From an uncultured Elusimicrobiales bacterium (lineage in GTDB: Bacteria; Elusimicrobiota; Elusimicrobia; Elusimicrobiales; Elusimicrobiaceae), in assembly GCA_944324115.1 (NCBI GenBank), contig CALUVB010000022.1, forward strand, positions 115,315 to 179,314: a DNA stretch of 64,000 nucleotides. Reading direction: 5' to 3'. Shown here piece after piece: positions 1-9,159 of the stretch. How positions within the stretch are numbered: position 1 is the first letter of the stretch; every line of letters starts with the position of its first letter. Below the pieces are notes generated by a model. The model was not told the origin of the DNA, ran no database searches, and saw only the letters and a list, made by a program, of their open reading frames with translations. The translations under genes were made by a program, and so were the position numbers.

Positions 1-2210
1 AAATTATAACCTTCGGCACGATGAAAGCCAAAATGGCCGTACGTGACGTGGCACGCGTCATGGGCATCAGCGTCAGCGAAGCCAACCGCGTAGCCAAAAT
101 GATTCCCAATGACCCCAAAATTACCTTAGACGGAGCCTTGAACGATATCCAAGAATTGCAGAAAGAAATAAACACTAATCCGGCTTCCAAACGGCTTTTT
201 GACATGGCGCGAAAAGTGGAAGGGCTTAAACGCCACACCGGTATCCATGCCGCAGGCGTATTGATTACCAAAGAATCCGTCTCCCATTATGTGCCGCTGG
301 CCCGCGGAGCGCGTGATGCCATTACTACTCAGTTTGAAGGAGAACCTTGCTCCAATTTGGGATTGCTGAAAATGGACTTTTTGGGGTTGCGTACGTTAAC
401 CGTTATTGACAATGCCGAAAAATTAATCCGCCAAAGACATGATCCCAATTTTGACATTAACAATATTCCGTTAGACGACAAAAAAACTTATGATTTACTT
501 TGCGCTTGCCAGACATTAGGTGTTTTCCAACTGGAAAGCGGCGGCATGCGCGACTTAATCAAAAAACTGCAGCCGACCCAATTTGGAGACGTATCCGCCT
601 TGGTGGCGCTCTACCGCCCCGGCCCCATGGAATCGGGCATGATGGATATGTTCGTGAGACGGAAAAACGGACAAGAAAAAATCAAATACGAAACCCCTCT
701 CTTGGAAGAAGTGCTCAAAGACACCTACGGCTGTATGGTGTACCAAGAACAAATCATGCAAATTTCCAAAACGCTGGGCGGCTTTACCCCGGGCGAAGCC
801 GACACCTTGCGCAAAGCCATGGGCAAAAAGAAATTAGATGTCATGGAAAAATTCGGGAAAAAATTTGTAGAAGGCGCAAAAGAACACCATATCCCGGAAA
901 AAACGGCCACCCATATTTATGAACAGATGAAAGCCTTCGCCGGATACGGCTTCAACAAATCCCATTCTTACGCTTATGCCTTAGTTTCCTATCAAACGGC
1001 TTATCTGAAGGCCAATTATCCCATTGAATTTATGTGCGCAGCCCTTACCAATGAAATAGGGCACAATGCCATCGGCGCCGATGACAAAGAAAATAAAATC
1101 GCCACCTATTTGGAAGAAGCCAAAAAAATGGGCTTTGAGATTCTGCCGCCGAATATCAACAAAAGCCAGCCGGAATTTGCCGTAGAAAAAAAAGATGGGC
1201 GGGAATGTATTCGCTTTGCTTTAGAAGCGGTCAAGAATGCCGGCGAAGAAGGATGTATTTCCATCGCACAAGAAGCCGCCAAAAAGCCGTTCCAATCTTT
1301 GGAAGACATATGCTCCCGCATCAATTTGTTCCAAGCAAATAAAAAGACCATTGAAAGTCTGGTCAAGGCCGGCGCGATGGATTGCCTGCTGCCGCAGAAA
1401 TCTCCACAGGAAGCGCGCGCCATTTTATTAAGCCAAATTGACCAAACGGTAGATATGGCCCACTTAATTGCCAAAGAGAAAGAGAATTGTACGGCCAGCT
1501 TGTTTGGCGATGATTTTTCTTCTGTCATGAGTTTAAAAACCAAGACAGACCCCGTATCCGTGCGGCCGCTGACGCAAAATGAATTATTGGAATATGAGAA
1601 AGAAGTAATGGGTATTTATTTCAGCGGACATCCCATTACCCAATACCAAGCATATCTTCCGCAGCTGCACTGCGTGCCTATATCGGATATTTTAAATGGG
1701 AAGTCTTCTGGCTATTTAAACGTGATAGGTATTGTAACCCGATTGAAAAAACGCCAGAACAAAAAGAAACAAGAGTGGGCGCAATTTGTCATTGAAGACT
1801 GCACGGGCTCCATCATGGTTAATGCTTTTGCTAACACTTGGGAAAAAGTGGGTGCGCAAATCGGTCCTAATGTCATTTTGTCTTTTATGGGTGAGGTGAA
1901 AATAGATGATGAAAGCGCGCGCTTGGAAATTAATTTAAAAGACGTCAGCACGCCGGTTGAACTGATGGCGGGCGTAGCGCGGAAGTTTATTATCCGTTTG
2001 CCGGCGGATTACCCGACGACGCATTTACAAAAATTAAAAATGTATTTAGACGCCGCCAAAGGAGCGACGCAAGTATATTTAGAAATTCCTTCTAAGGCGG
2101 ACCCGGCAAAAATACACCATATCCGCACCAACAAATATATCCTCATACACCGCGCGCTGCTGGAACATATTGAAAATACGCTAGGCAACGGCGCTTGGCG
2201 CTTTGAATAA
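1..2210 (+). CDS. dnaE: DNA polymerase III alpha subunit, C-terminal part (5' truncated by window)
   Basis: Catalytic subunit of the replicative DNA polymerase. The frame is open from base 3 and reads through the conserved IITFGTM and RDVARVMG block before the first Met at 21, so the true start lies upstream of the window. Visible parts are the end of the palm and the fingers (motifs HTGIHAAGV, LGVFQLESGGMRDL, ALYRPGPM, YGFNKSHSYAYA) and a C-terminal OB-fold (YLNVIGIVTRLK, then EDCTGSIMV). The PHP domain and the catalytic palm aspartates are outside. It ends with TAA at 2208-2210. About 735 residues are present, so by comparison with family lengths near 1150 roughly 400 residues are missing. 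It is a housekeeping gene with no sign of damage. Confidence 0.97.
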   Translation, partial: IITFGTMKAKMAVRDVARVMGISVSEANRVAKMIPNDPKITLDGALNDIQELQKEINTNPASKRLFDMARKVEGLKRHTGIHAAGVLITKESVSHYVPLARGARDAITTQFEGEPCSNLGLLKMDFLGLRTLTVIDNAEKLIRQRHDPNFDINNIPLDDKKTYDLLCACQTLGVFQLESGGMRDLIKKLQPTQFGDVSALVALYRPGPMESGMMDMFVRRKNGQEKIKYETPLLEEVLKDTYGCMVYQEQIMQISKTLGGFTPGEADTLRKAMGKKKLDVMEKFGKKFVEGAKEHHIPEKTATHIYEQMKAFAGYGFNKSHSYAYALVSYQTAYLKANYPIEFMCAALTNEIGHNAIGADDKENKIATYLEEAKKMGFEILPPNINKSQPEFAVEKKDGRECIRFALEAVKNAGEEGCISIAQEAAKKPFQSLEDICSRINLFQANKKTIESLVKAGAMDCLLPQKSPQEARAILLSQIDQTVDMAHLIAKEKENCTASLFGDDFSSVMSLKTKTDPVSVRPLTQNELLEYEKEVMGIYFSGHPITQYQAYLPQLHCVPISDILNGKSSGYLNVIGIVTRLKKRQNKKKQEWAQFVIEDCTGSIMVNAFANTWEKVGAQIGPNVILSFMGEVKIDDESARLEINLKDVSTPVELMAGVARKFIIRLPADYPTTHLQKLKMYLDAAKGATQVYLEIPSKADPAKIHHIRTNKYILIHRALLEHIENTLGNGAWRFE

Positions 2211-2317
2211 CCGCCGGAGCCGCAACGGAACTCCTAAAAAAGTATAATAGCTTTATACGCCCTGCACCCAAATTTGGAGCGGGGTTCTTTTGGAGAAAAA
2301 ATGAGTATTTTGAAGCA

Positions 2318-2596
2318 TTGATGATGCTGGGCTTTGGATTGGCCTGGCCCTTTAACATTTATAAATCCGTCAAGACCAAAACGGCCGCAGGCAAAAGCTT
2401 TGCCTTTATGATTACCATTGAGCTGGCCTATTTGTGCGGCATTCTGCATAAAGTGTTTTATAATTATGACGCCGTCATTTGGCTGTATGTGGCCAACTTT
2501 GTCATGGTATTTATTGATTTAATGCTGATGATTAGAAACCGCAAGCTAGACTTGGCGCGCGCCCGGCAAATGGCACTTCCACCTCAGCATGCTTGA
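2318..2596 (+). CDS. Small PQ-loop/SemiSWEET-like membrane protein, start ambiguous
   Basis: A protein of about 92 residues with three hydrophobic segments: MLGFGLAWPFNIYKSV, then ELAYLCGILHKVFYN, then VIWLYVANFVMVFIDLMLM. It resembles the small PQ-loop-like proteins of unknown function that begin with an EYFE..M..CFG.SWP-type N-terminus. The start is problematic. The good Shine-Dalgarno (GGAG, 2292-2295) points to ATG 2301, which opens a six-codon reading frame (MSILKH) ending in TGA 2319-2321. That TGA overlaps ATG 2321 of the main frame, where TTG 2318 is also possible. In the main frame the codons upstream read NEYFEAL, so one extra G after ATG 2301 would give a normal MEYFEALMML start. 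Either a one-base deletion or reinitiation after a mini-ORF would explain this. Confidence 0.7.
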   Translation: MMMLGFGLAWPFNIYKSVKTKTAAGKSFAFMITIELAYLCGILHKVFYNYDAVIWLYVANFVMVFIDLMLMIRNRKLDLARARQMALPPQHA

Positions 2597-2907
2597 GCGG
2601 ACCGAGCGCAACGCACGCTTCCGGCCTTGCTTTAACACAACTAAATCCTAAAAGAATTTGGGATTTTTGTTTTGCATGACGTAAGGGGCGATGAGGGTTT
2701 ATGGTATTTGCCATTCCCATCTTCTAAATACCATAAAGACCCTCTGGAAATTGCAACATAAAGACAGCCATATCTCATTTGCTTGGAATTCATATTTTAC
2801 TTCTATTAAAAGCAGACCCAGCTGTATATGGCCAGCCAAACCGCAAACAGGGGTTCCCAATAAAAGGCCGTATTTGTTATAATAAATAAGTATTCACACC
2901 GATTTAC
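2597..2907. other. Intergenic spacer before tRNA-Val
   Basis: About 310 bases with no convincing gene on either strand. Only the tRNA promoter near its end is recognisable. Confidence 0.6.
2854..2883 (+). promoter_or_regulatory. Candidate promoter of tRNA-Val
   Basis: A perfect -10 hexamer TATAAT lies at 2878-2883. A weak -35 (TTCCCA, 2854-2859) sits 18 bases upstream. The tRNA begins 24 bases after the -10. Confidence 0.55.
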
Positions 2908-2979
2908 GCCCAGTTGGCGCAGGGGTAGCGCGTTCCCTTGACATGGGAAAGGTCATAGGTTCAAATCCTATACTGGGCA
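2908..2979 (+). tRNA. tRNA-Val (anticodon GAC)
   Basis: A full cloverleaf can be drawn by eye. The acceptor stem is GCCCAGT with ACTGGGC, the D stem is GCGC with GCGC, the anticodon stem is TTCCC with GGGAA around loop TTGACAT (anticodon GAC), and the T stem is ATAGG with CCTAT around TTCAAAT. The discriminator base is A and no CCA is encoded. Its 3' part (2963-2976) is repeated exactly at 17401-17414, which makes this tRNA the probable attachment site of the accessory region that follows. Confidence 0.96.
2963..2976 (+). repeat. Putative attL: 14-bp direct repeat within tRNA-Val
   Basis: AAATCCTATACTGG, spanning the 3' half of the T arm into the acceptor stem. The same 14 bases occur at 17401-17414. 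This is the geometry left by site-specific integration into a tRNA 3' end. See the paired entry. Confidence 0.6.
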
Positions 2980-2988
2980 AATTTAGAG

Positions 2989-3014
2989 TCCTCGTTCTCC
3001 GACGAGGATTTTTT
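2989..3014 (+). terminator. Rho-independent terminator after tRNA-Val
   Basis: A perfect 7-bp stem TCCTCGT (2989-2995) with ACGAGGA (3002-3008), a 6-base loop, then a run of six T. Confidence 0.85.
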
Positions 3015-3035
3015 ATTTTCCCCCTATTTTAAGAC

Positions 3036-3183
3036 TTTGCAGGTACAAGTCTCAAAACGGTCTTTTTTGCTATTTTTTGCAGGTTTTTGTAGTTTTATTG
3101 GCAAAATTTTGGCAATATTCTTAGCTATACAAACAGGTACTTCTTGGGACGTCTAGAGGAGTATTTAAAAATCTTTTGCAGGT
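3036..3183 (+). repeat. Three direct repeats TTTGCAGGT next to tRNA-Val
   Basis: The nonamer TTTGCAGGT occurs at 3036-3044, 3076-3084 and 3175-3183, inside the 314-base spacer between the tRNA and the helicase gene. The spacer holds no convincing gene. Short repeats beside an attachment core could be arm-type integrase or excisionase sites. That role is inferred. Confidence 0.5.
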
Positions 3184-3293
3184 GGAGCTATTGTCCATGA
3201 TTTATGGTAAAATGAGTGAACACCGTGCGACAGATTTTTCACTAAATTACATACACAAAGACAAGCAATGTTACAACTTGTAGGGGTATTTTT

Positions 3294-5360
3294 ATGTCTG
3301 TTTCTACCGAACAAGAGTTGGTCTTAAATTCAATTAAAGCAAGCAAGGCTCCAATCATTTTTATACAGGGGAAAGCGGGCAGCGGCAAATCACATTTAGT
3401 GAGGGCACTTTTAGACCATTTTCAATGTGATGTATTAGTCCCGACCAATATGGCAAAATCTGTTTATCCGGAGCGGCGCGCCAGCACTATCTTTTCCTTT
3501 TTTAATGGACAGCTTGACGACATGGATGAGCGCTATCAAAATCCCGATGGGTATACGGAATTGAGAAATCCGGAATATCTGTTGTATTTTAAGAAAAAAA
3601 TGGCAGCGCTGCGACACTTAATTATCGATGAGATATCCATGGTGCGTTCTGACATGCTGGAAATGATTAACAAAATTTGCCAAGTCTACCGCGAAAACAC
3701 GGAGCCATTTGGGGGAATTCAGACAATTTTGGTAGGGGATTTGTTTCAATTACCTCCTGTATTACAAGAAACGGAGGTGAGAGATTTCCTGTATTATAAA
3801 TACAATGGCATTTATTTTTTTAACAGTTTGGTAATACAAAATAACCTGTCAAAAATTGAATTTTACGATTTAAAAAAATCATTTCGGCATAAAGATGACC
3901 CGGAATATGAAAAGTTATTAGATAAGCTGCGCAAATCCCATACGGCTACAGATATTATTCCTCTACTCAAACGCATTAATCAGCGCGTGACAAAACGCCA
4001 CGATATTCCATATGATGTCGTAACGATTGCCACCACCAATGCCGAAGTAAGTAAAATTAATTACGAAAAACTGGCCGATCTGCATGGAACGGTCCTTCAA
4101 GAAGACGCAGAATTTAAAATTCGTAAACGAGATACAGAGACGAATGAGCCGATGCACCTGTCAGGCATAAACTCTTTATGCTTTACTGGAGAATCTGTTC
4201 CGCCGGAGTATAACACTAAGGAATACTATCCTATTGAGGTGCCCTCTCAATTTTCGGCCTCATTGCAATATAAAATTGGTTCACGCGTGATGTTCACGAA
4301 AAGCGGCGGGAGAAAACCGCTTAAATATGTCAATGGAGAGTTCGGCGTGATACGTGACGTGCGCTCTTACAAAAACCTCAAAGGTTCATTTACCAAGCAG
4401 CTGAAAGTAGAACGGATTGAAAAAATTTTACGGTCTGATGGTTCAGAAGCATGGCATGATACAGGTCAAATGATAGACTTAGTTGCCAGTCATGATAGAC
4501 GCTATCAGATGATCTACGATAAGGAAAAGCATGAGTTGAAGCGAGGGGCTTTGCTGCAAGAAACAACACAATTCCCCCTAAAATCCGCTTATGCCTTTAC
4601 TATTCACAAATCGCAGGGACAAACTTACCCCAAAGTGCTGATTGACTTGGAGAGTCACATCTTTGCCCCGGGGCAGTTATATGTAGCTTTAAGTAGGGCA
4701 ACCTCCATGTCTGGCTTATATCTCACCAAGCCGATAGCAGTAAGTGATTTCCTAATTGAGCCAGCGATCTTCGCTTTTTTGGAACAGATGCATCTGCCGC
4801 CACAGAAGCGCGACAAAAGAAAATTACTGCAAATCCCTGCGCGTCTTATGGCATTTGCTCCGCTAGAAGCCCCTGCATGTCAAGAATTAACTTCGCAGGT
4901 AAATAATAGCGCGGCTATCAGCCCACAGACGAAGGCAACCATTTATAACTGGATTAAGTATTATAACGATGCTTACCAAGCAAAAGAATATCAGTTTTCA
5001 TTCTCTGAATTGCTCAAAATTCTTGATATCATAACCTCTAATTTTCAAACAGCAAATTTTGAACGCCAGATTGAGGCTGTACGCCAAATTCCATTGGAGA
5101 ACATTAATCAAAACAAATGTGACGAAATGGTAGAACTCCTTGCCCACTTATTACAAGAAATCGGGGGGAAGCCGCCCAAGCCTATAGTGCAAGACCATTT
5201 AGCCGATGTGGGGCTGTCTTCTCTGCCTGAGAGAACATTGGCCTTTAGTGACGAAGGCTTAACGGGTTATTGCTATAAAGATCTCTTTGCCCCTTATCTT
5301 GCAGGCGCTACGGAAATAAAATTAATTGACACTTTCATAATGAAGCCCTATCAGTTCTAG
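3294..5360 (+). CDS. PIF1-like superfamily 1B DNA helicase (C-terminal domain cut off by in-frame TAG)
   Basis: An ATP-dependent 5'-3' DNA helicase of the PIF1/RecD type by motif. Walker A GKAGSGKS is at residues 26-33, Walker B LIIDEISM at 109-116, motif [12 protein letters not shown] near 148-156, and the C-terminal UvrD-like motifs [11 protein letters not shown] and YVALSRAT near 437-480. The start ATG 3294 follows a TAGGGG-type ribosome binding site. The last residues, [12 protein letters not shown] followed by [12 protein letters not shown], are the opening of a MIT_C-like (phospholipase D-like) domain. The frame then hits TAG (5358-5360) and continues open in the same frame to 5801. The full product was therefore probably one PIF1-MIT_C protein of 835 residues. 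It lies just inside the tRNA-Val accessory region and is convergent with a WYL regulator. Confidence 0.85.
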   Translation: MSVSTEQELVLNSIKASKAPIIFIQGKAGSGKSHLVRALLDHFQCDVLVPTNMAKSVYPERRASTIFSFFNGQLDDMDERYQNPDGYTELRNPEYLLYFKKKMAALRHLIIDEISMVRSDMLEMINKICQVYRENTEPFGGIQTILVGDLFQLPPVLQETEVRDFLYYKYNGIYFFNSLVIQNNLSKIEFYDLKKSFRHKDDPEYEKLLDKLRKSHTATDIIPLLKRINQRVTKRHDIPYDVVTIATTNAEVSKINYEKLADLHGTVLQEDAEFKIRKRDTETNEPMHLSGINSLCFTGESVPPEYNTKEYYPIEVPSQFSASLQYKIGSRVMFTKSGGRKPLKYVNGEFGVIRDVRSYKNLKGSFTKQLKVERIEKILRSDGSEAWHDTGQMIDLVASHDRRYQMIYDKEKHELKRGALLQETTQFPLKSAYAFTIHKSQGQTYPKVLIDLESHIFAPGQLYVALSRATSMSGLYLTKPIAVSDFLIEPAIFAFLEQMHLPPQKRDKRKLLQIPARLMAFAPLEAPACQELTSQVNNSAAISPQTKATIYNWIKYYNDAYQAKEYQFSFSELLKILDIITSNFQTANFERQIEAVRQIPLENINQNKCDEMVELLAHLLQEIGGKPPKPIVQDHLADVGLSSLPERTLAFSDEGLTGYCYKDLFAPYLAGATEIKLIDTFIMKPYQF

Positions 5361-5801
5361 AACCTAAAAGAATTTATGGAAAGGTTGGTTCACAACAAAG
5401 AAAAGAATGCGATTATTTCGTTACATTTACAAACGCGCGAATTTTTTGCCCAAGATCAAAAAGCCTCTGCGGAAGAAATAGAGGAGAGTCGTTGCAAACA
5501 GAAAGACTTTTTCAAACGCATGGAACAAGATTATCGCAAATACGGTATTGTATTTACCTATGAATTCAGCAATAATCTAAAAATACATGACAGAAAAATC
5601 ATCGCTAACAACGGGTGGATCATCAAGCCTGGCAAAGGGCTGGATATGTGGATGAGATGCCCCAGAGATCCCTATGAAAACAATATAGATGACGCCCAGA
5701 GACGCCGGCCGTGCTATGGCGGTATGGATATTTCATACATACGAAAAGAGAACTATCAGGACTTGTCTGAAAATGGGGGAAAAGAAAATTCTCTGGCTTA
5801 A
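5361..5801 (+). pseudogene. MIT_C-like domain, in-frame continuation of the PIF1 helicase after a TAG
   Basis: This stretch is in the same frame as the helicase (5376 minus 3294 is divisible by 3) and separated from it only by the TAG. It contains the MIT_C-type signature: YEFSNNLKIHDRKI, then NNGWIIKPGKGLD, which compares with the family pattern HDR-I-x-NGW-I-x-GRGLD. An ATG at 5376 could start a separate 141-residue protein, but it has no clear Shine-Dalgarno and would lack the first strand of the domain, which lies before the stop. Readings are a recent nonsense mutation, stop-codon readthrough, or a split gene. TAG is used as an ordinary stop elsewhere in the window (ankyrin gene, 15840-15842), so recoding of the whole genome is not supported. 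Confidence 0.7.
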
Positions 5802-5836
5802 TAGCAGGAGAAGGCAGTTTATCCCTGTCCTGTTTT

Positions 5837-6853
5837 TTATAACACGTCTTGCTCTAGATATTGTTTGAGTCGGTCTCTAAATTCTTCAGCTAGTTTATGG
5901 GGAGCCAAAATTGTAATATTCGGCAACCACTTTTGAATCATGGGAAAGATGTTATTTTTTATTTCTATATCGTCACTGCTGACACAGGTAAGAATAAGCC
6001 CGCTGGCAGTTTCTTTGATGATTTTTTGTTGCGGAAAGTAAATTTTCTTTTTAAAATACGAGGCAATTGGCTTTTTAATAAACAGTTTAATCGTCTGTGT
6101 AATATTATCCGAGTTGAACCACATGCCAACAGCATTCCCCAAAATATACTCAATGGCTTTTTTAGGATCTTTGTCTGGGTTATACTCAAAGTATCTGCTT
6201 TTTTTATCCGGTTGTACATTGGCAATGCTTTCCAAGCGGTATTTCATTATTTTTCTGTCAAAATAACCAATTAAGTACCAAAATCCTTCGCTAAAGCAAA
6301 TTTTTAATGGTTTAAATCCCGCCCATGCCGTCTTTTTGCCCGTTTCATTCTTTCTAGTAATCGTAACAGTATATTTCTTTTGAATTGCATCTAATAATGT
6401 TTCAAAGCCGCTGATAAGACGTATCGTTTCTGCTTGTTGAGGAAATTTAATAAATAAGGGGTTTTCTTGCGGGCTTAAGCGCCAATAGGCACGAAAGACG
6501 GCCGGAGACATGCCCAAACTTTCCGCCAACGGCTCTATGGTGTCATGAAATATTTTATCTTGTTTGGCATTGGCCAAGCTATAGCCTTCCTTAAAACCAT
6601 AATTGCCGTGTCCCTTGCGTTCAATATAAAAATTCTTTTCTTTTTTTCTAGTTTTTTTCTTATCTTCCTTCTCTTCAGAAAGATTCAGACAGTCGTTGAG
6701 CAATTTTATGTCTCTTTGTATTGTACGGATATTAACATTTGCATTCGCGGCAAAGTGCTGCAAGTTGATGCCACTTGCCGGAGCAGCATCAAAACGCAAT
6801 AAAAGTGTAATTAAACGATTTATTTTTTTAACATCAGCACGACGGTAACTCAT
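5837..6853 (-). CDS. WYL-domain transcriptional regulator
   Basis: A 338-residue protein. The N-terminal DeoR/HTH_11-like winged helix (about 8-60, with recognition helix NVNIRTIQRDIKLL) is followed by a lysine-rich linker and a WYL domain with core FSEGFWYLIGYFDRKIMKYRLESI. WYL proteins bind nucleic-acid-derived or other small ligands and often repress or activate DNA-repair and defence genes. It faces the PIF1-MIT_C gene tail to tail, 35 bases apart, so the pairing suggests, but does not prove, a functional link. The ATG at 6853 is the first Met of a typical regulator N-terminus. Confidence 0.88.
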   Translation of the reverse strand: MSYRRADVKKINRLITLLLRFDAAPASGINLQHFAANANVNIRTIQRDIKLLNDCLNLSEEKEDKKKTRKKEKNFYIERKGHGNYGFKEGYSLANAKQDKIFHDTIEPLAESLGMSPAVFRAYWRLSPQENPLFIKFPQQAETIRLISGFETLLDAIQKKYTVTITRKNETGKKTAWAGFKPLKICFSEGFWYLIGYFDRKIMKYRLESIANVQPDKKSRYFEYNPDKDPKKAIEYILGNAVGMWFNSDNITQTIKLFIKKPIASYFKKKIYFPQQKIIKETASGLILTCVSSDDIEIKNNIFPMIQKWLPNITILAPHKLAEEFRDRLKQYLEQDVL

Positions 6854-6949
6854 ATATATTCCGACATACGTTTGTCATAAAAATCGACACACCGATTTTG
6901 TTTTTATTATACTAATTTACACAAGGCTACAAGCAAGAGGGACAAAAAA

Positions 6950-8167
6950 ATGAAAAGAACACAAAATGCAAATCATAAAAAAGCAATGGCTTACAAAGAG
7001 ATGGGGGATCAGTACCAAAACTGGTCGGATTATGAACAAGCTCTGGAATGTTATGATGAAGCAATAAATATTGACCCGACTTATGCGGAAGCCTATGATA
7101 TGCGCGGGATAACCAAAGCATTGTGGGGCCGCCCGGAAGAGGCATTGGCTGATTTTGACAAGGCCATAGAGCTTTCCCCAGAAAACTCAGACTATTACAA
7201 CAATCGCGGCAATGCTCATGCTGAACTGAAAAATTACGAGTTGGCTATGGCGGATTTTTCCAAAGCGCTTTCTCTTAATTCTACAAATGCGCTTACTATC
7301 TATAGTCGCGGCAGACTGTATGCTGACTTGGGACAACATCAACAGGCGTTGGCTGATTTTGACAGGGCTATTGAACTTGATGAAAAACATTCCGCCTCTT
7401 ATTATCATCGTGAAGTGATGAAAAATAAACTGGCAGGACAAGGCATACATGTGCCGGACACTGACCAAATTATCAAGAATGCACATTTTACAGATTTGTT
7501 TTATGTAAATCGTGGAATAGCGCGGGATTATTTGGGTAATTATGAAGCAGCTATTGCTGATTATAGCAAAGCCATAATGATAAATCCGACCTGCGGCGGG
7601 CATTATTACAACCGCGGGCAATCCCATCTATCTGCCCAGCACTATAAACAGGCGCTTGCCGACTATACGGAAGGAATCCGTCTGTACCCTGTTGCCAGTG
7701 GATATTTAGGACGTGGACAAGCTAATTTTTACTTAAAACGCTATCAAGAAGCTTTATCCGATGCAGATAAAACTATTGAATTGGAACCATATGCTGTAGA
7801 CGCTTATATTTTGCGTGGCAAGATTAGATTTAATATGGAGCAGTTTGAACAGGCCATTGCGGATTTTGACAAAGCATTAGAAGTTACGCCGACTGATGCA
7901 GCTATCTTAGAAAACCGCGCAAACGCAAAATACAAACTGGAAAAATACGAGGAAGCTGTCGCAGACCTTGACAAAGCGCTCTTAATTGATCCGAAACGGC
8001 CCAATACATATCTTTTGCGCTCCGCTTGCCTTACAGCGCTCCAACGCTACGAAAAAGCGGAAGCGGACTGCCAAGCAGTCTTAAAATTAGAACCGGCCAA
8101 CAAAACGGCTAAAATTTGGCTACAGCATATTAAACAAGAACAAATAAAGTACGGAAACAAAAAGTAA
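6950..8167 (+). CDS. Tetratricopeptide repeat protein
   Basis: A 405-residue protein made almost entirely of TPR units, about eleven, with the pattern Y..A..D..KAIEL.P..A..Y..RG. Examples are PEEALADFDKAIELSP and YEEAVADLDKALLIDP. There is no signal peptide or membrane segment, so it is probably cytoplasmic and binds other proteins. The repeat near residues 160-180 is interrupted by an insertion (AGQGIHVPDTDQ). ATG 6950 follows a purine-rich AAGAGGGAC. It is divergent from the WYL gene, with 96 bases between starts, so the two may share regulatory DNA. The specific partner is unknown. Confidence 0.85.
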   Translation: MKRTQNANHKKAMAYKEMGDQYQNWSDYEQALECYDEAINIDPTYAEAYDMRGITKALWGRPEEALADFDKAIELSPENSDYYNNRGNAHAELKNYELAMADFSKALSLNSTNALTIYSRGRLYADLGQHQQALADFDRAIELDEKHSASYYHREVMKNKLAGQGIHVPDTDQIIKNAHFTDLFYVNRGIARDYLGNYEAAIADYSKAIMINPTCGGHYYNRGQSHLSAQHYKQALADYTEGIRLYPVASGYLGRGQANFYLKRYQEALSDADKTIELEPYAVDAYILRGKIRFNMEQFEQAIADFDKALEVTPTDAAILENRANAKYKLEKYEEAVADLDKALLIDPKRPNTYLLRSACLTALQRYEKAEADCQAVLKLEPANKTAKIWLQHIKQEQIKYGNKK

Positions 8168-8627
8168 TGGCTTAGTATAAATAATAGCCGACAGGACTGC
8201 CTTTTCGGAAACAAATAAAATGCAGGGCGTGGACTTATAGGCAGGAAGCAGCCAGGTTGATACTGTGGAGAAAGAAGCCCATAGCGGCATTTTGGAGACC
8301 TTGGAATGAGCGGCATATCACCTGCGTGGCAATATGTTCCGGGCACAGCAATAGATAGGCCAGCATGTGGAAAATTATCAAAAGACCTTAGCCATACACC
8401 TCAAAGAAACGCTTGAAAGCAGTTAAAAGCAGTCAGCAAACCAGAACCTAAGTAGATTTTAGGTTTACGGGCTTATTTTTCCAAACTGTGCGTATTCCCT
8501 AGAGGAGCAGCACTCTGCCTCCGCCTGCTCCTCTGAAAACAAATACGACAAGATACTGTCGCGTGGGTATCATATTATACCTATGAGACAATGCAATCGG
8601 ACTCTTAAAAATAGCGAGGGAAAACTC
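8168..8627. other. Long spacer with a hairpin upstream of the envelope operon
   Basis: No gene can be supported in these 460 bases. A 10-bp perfect inverted repeat, AGAGGAGCAG (8501-8510) with CTGCTCCTCT (8525-8534), has a 14-base loop but no T-run. It may be a regulatory site of the following operon. The rest looks eroded. Confidence 0.5.
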
Positions 8628-9149
8628 ATGAAAAAATATAGTTTGATATTCGTTTTGCTTACAGCGATGCTAATTTTGTCGCCGGCAGTACAAGCTGCCA
8701 AGTATTTCACCTTGGAGGAGAGCCTAACTGAAACGGCAGAAAAAATTGGCAGCAGCACTCGCATTCCCAGCAAAGCCAATTTGGCAGTGGTGGGCTTTGT
8801 GGAAAGCACAAGCCGCACGCGTCTACCGCTTAGTAGTGTGTTAGAGGACGATTTAACTTCGTTTTTGACTGAGAAAAGGCCTGGCCATCTAGTAGCCAAA
8901 AATAATATTGATACCGTACTGCGGGAACTGCGTATTACACGAGACGATCTGTTTGACAGCCGTCACCGCAAGCAATTCGGCAAATTAGTCTCGGCGGATT
9001 TACTCGTTAGCGGCAACTATTGGATCAATCGCCGGGACGTGATTATTAATATTGCGGTTATAGATATAGAAAGCGGTTTGGCTCTTTTGTCTCATAGGGT
9101 CAAAATACGTAAATCGCAGTTTGCCAAATACTTGTTAGGTCTTAATTAA
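8628..9149 (+). CDS. Secreted CsgG/FlgO/LpoB-like protein
   Basis: A 173-residue exported protein. The signal peptide MKKYSLIFVLLTAM...VQA ends before AKYFT. The mature part has the NAVxxF-type strand LAVVGFVES, a helix-strand block ending VAKNNIDTVLREL, and LVSADLLVSGNYW, a pattern shared by FlgO, CsgG and LpoB periplasmic or outer-membrane proteins. I chose ATG 8628 (GAGGG Shine-Dalgarno, signal peptide directly after) over ATG 8583. It is the first gene of an operon with two LPP20-like lipoproteins and an autotransporter. FlgO and FlgP-like (LPP20) proteins are paired in vibrio flagellar loci, but no flagellar gene is visible here. Confidence 0.7.
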   Translation: MKKYSLIFVLLTAMLILSPAVQAAKYFTLEESLTETAEKIGSSTRIPSKANLAVVGFVESTSRTRLPLSSVLEDDLTSFLTEKRPGHLVAKNNIDTVLRELRITRDDLFDSRHRKQFGKLVSADLLVSGNYWINRRDVIINIAVIDIESGLALLSHRVKIRKSQFAKYLLGLN

Positions 9150-9159
9150 AGGAGAGTCT

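Noticed and set aside
500..922. Overlapping reading frames inside dnaE, smc, secA and other large genes
   Set aside because: They are in other frames of strongly supported genes and have no ribosome binding sites or recognisable motifs.
3021..3150. Minus-strand Lys-rich reading frame next to tRNA-Val as an integrase C-terminal relic
   Set aside because: The frame is short, interrupted upstream, and shows none of the tyrosine-recombinase motifs, so I do not call it.
3036..3183. CRISPR array from the TTTGCAGGT repeats
   Set aside because: The repeats are too short and irregularly spaced (40 and 99 bases), and no cas gene is present.
5358..5360. Genome-wide recoding of TAG
   Set aside because: TAG ends other intact genes in the window (for example the ankyrin gene at 15840-15842), so only a local event is considered.
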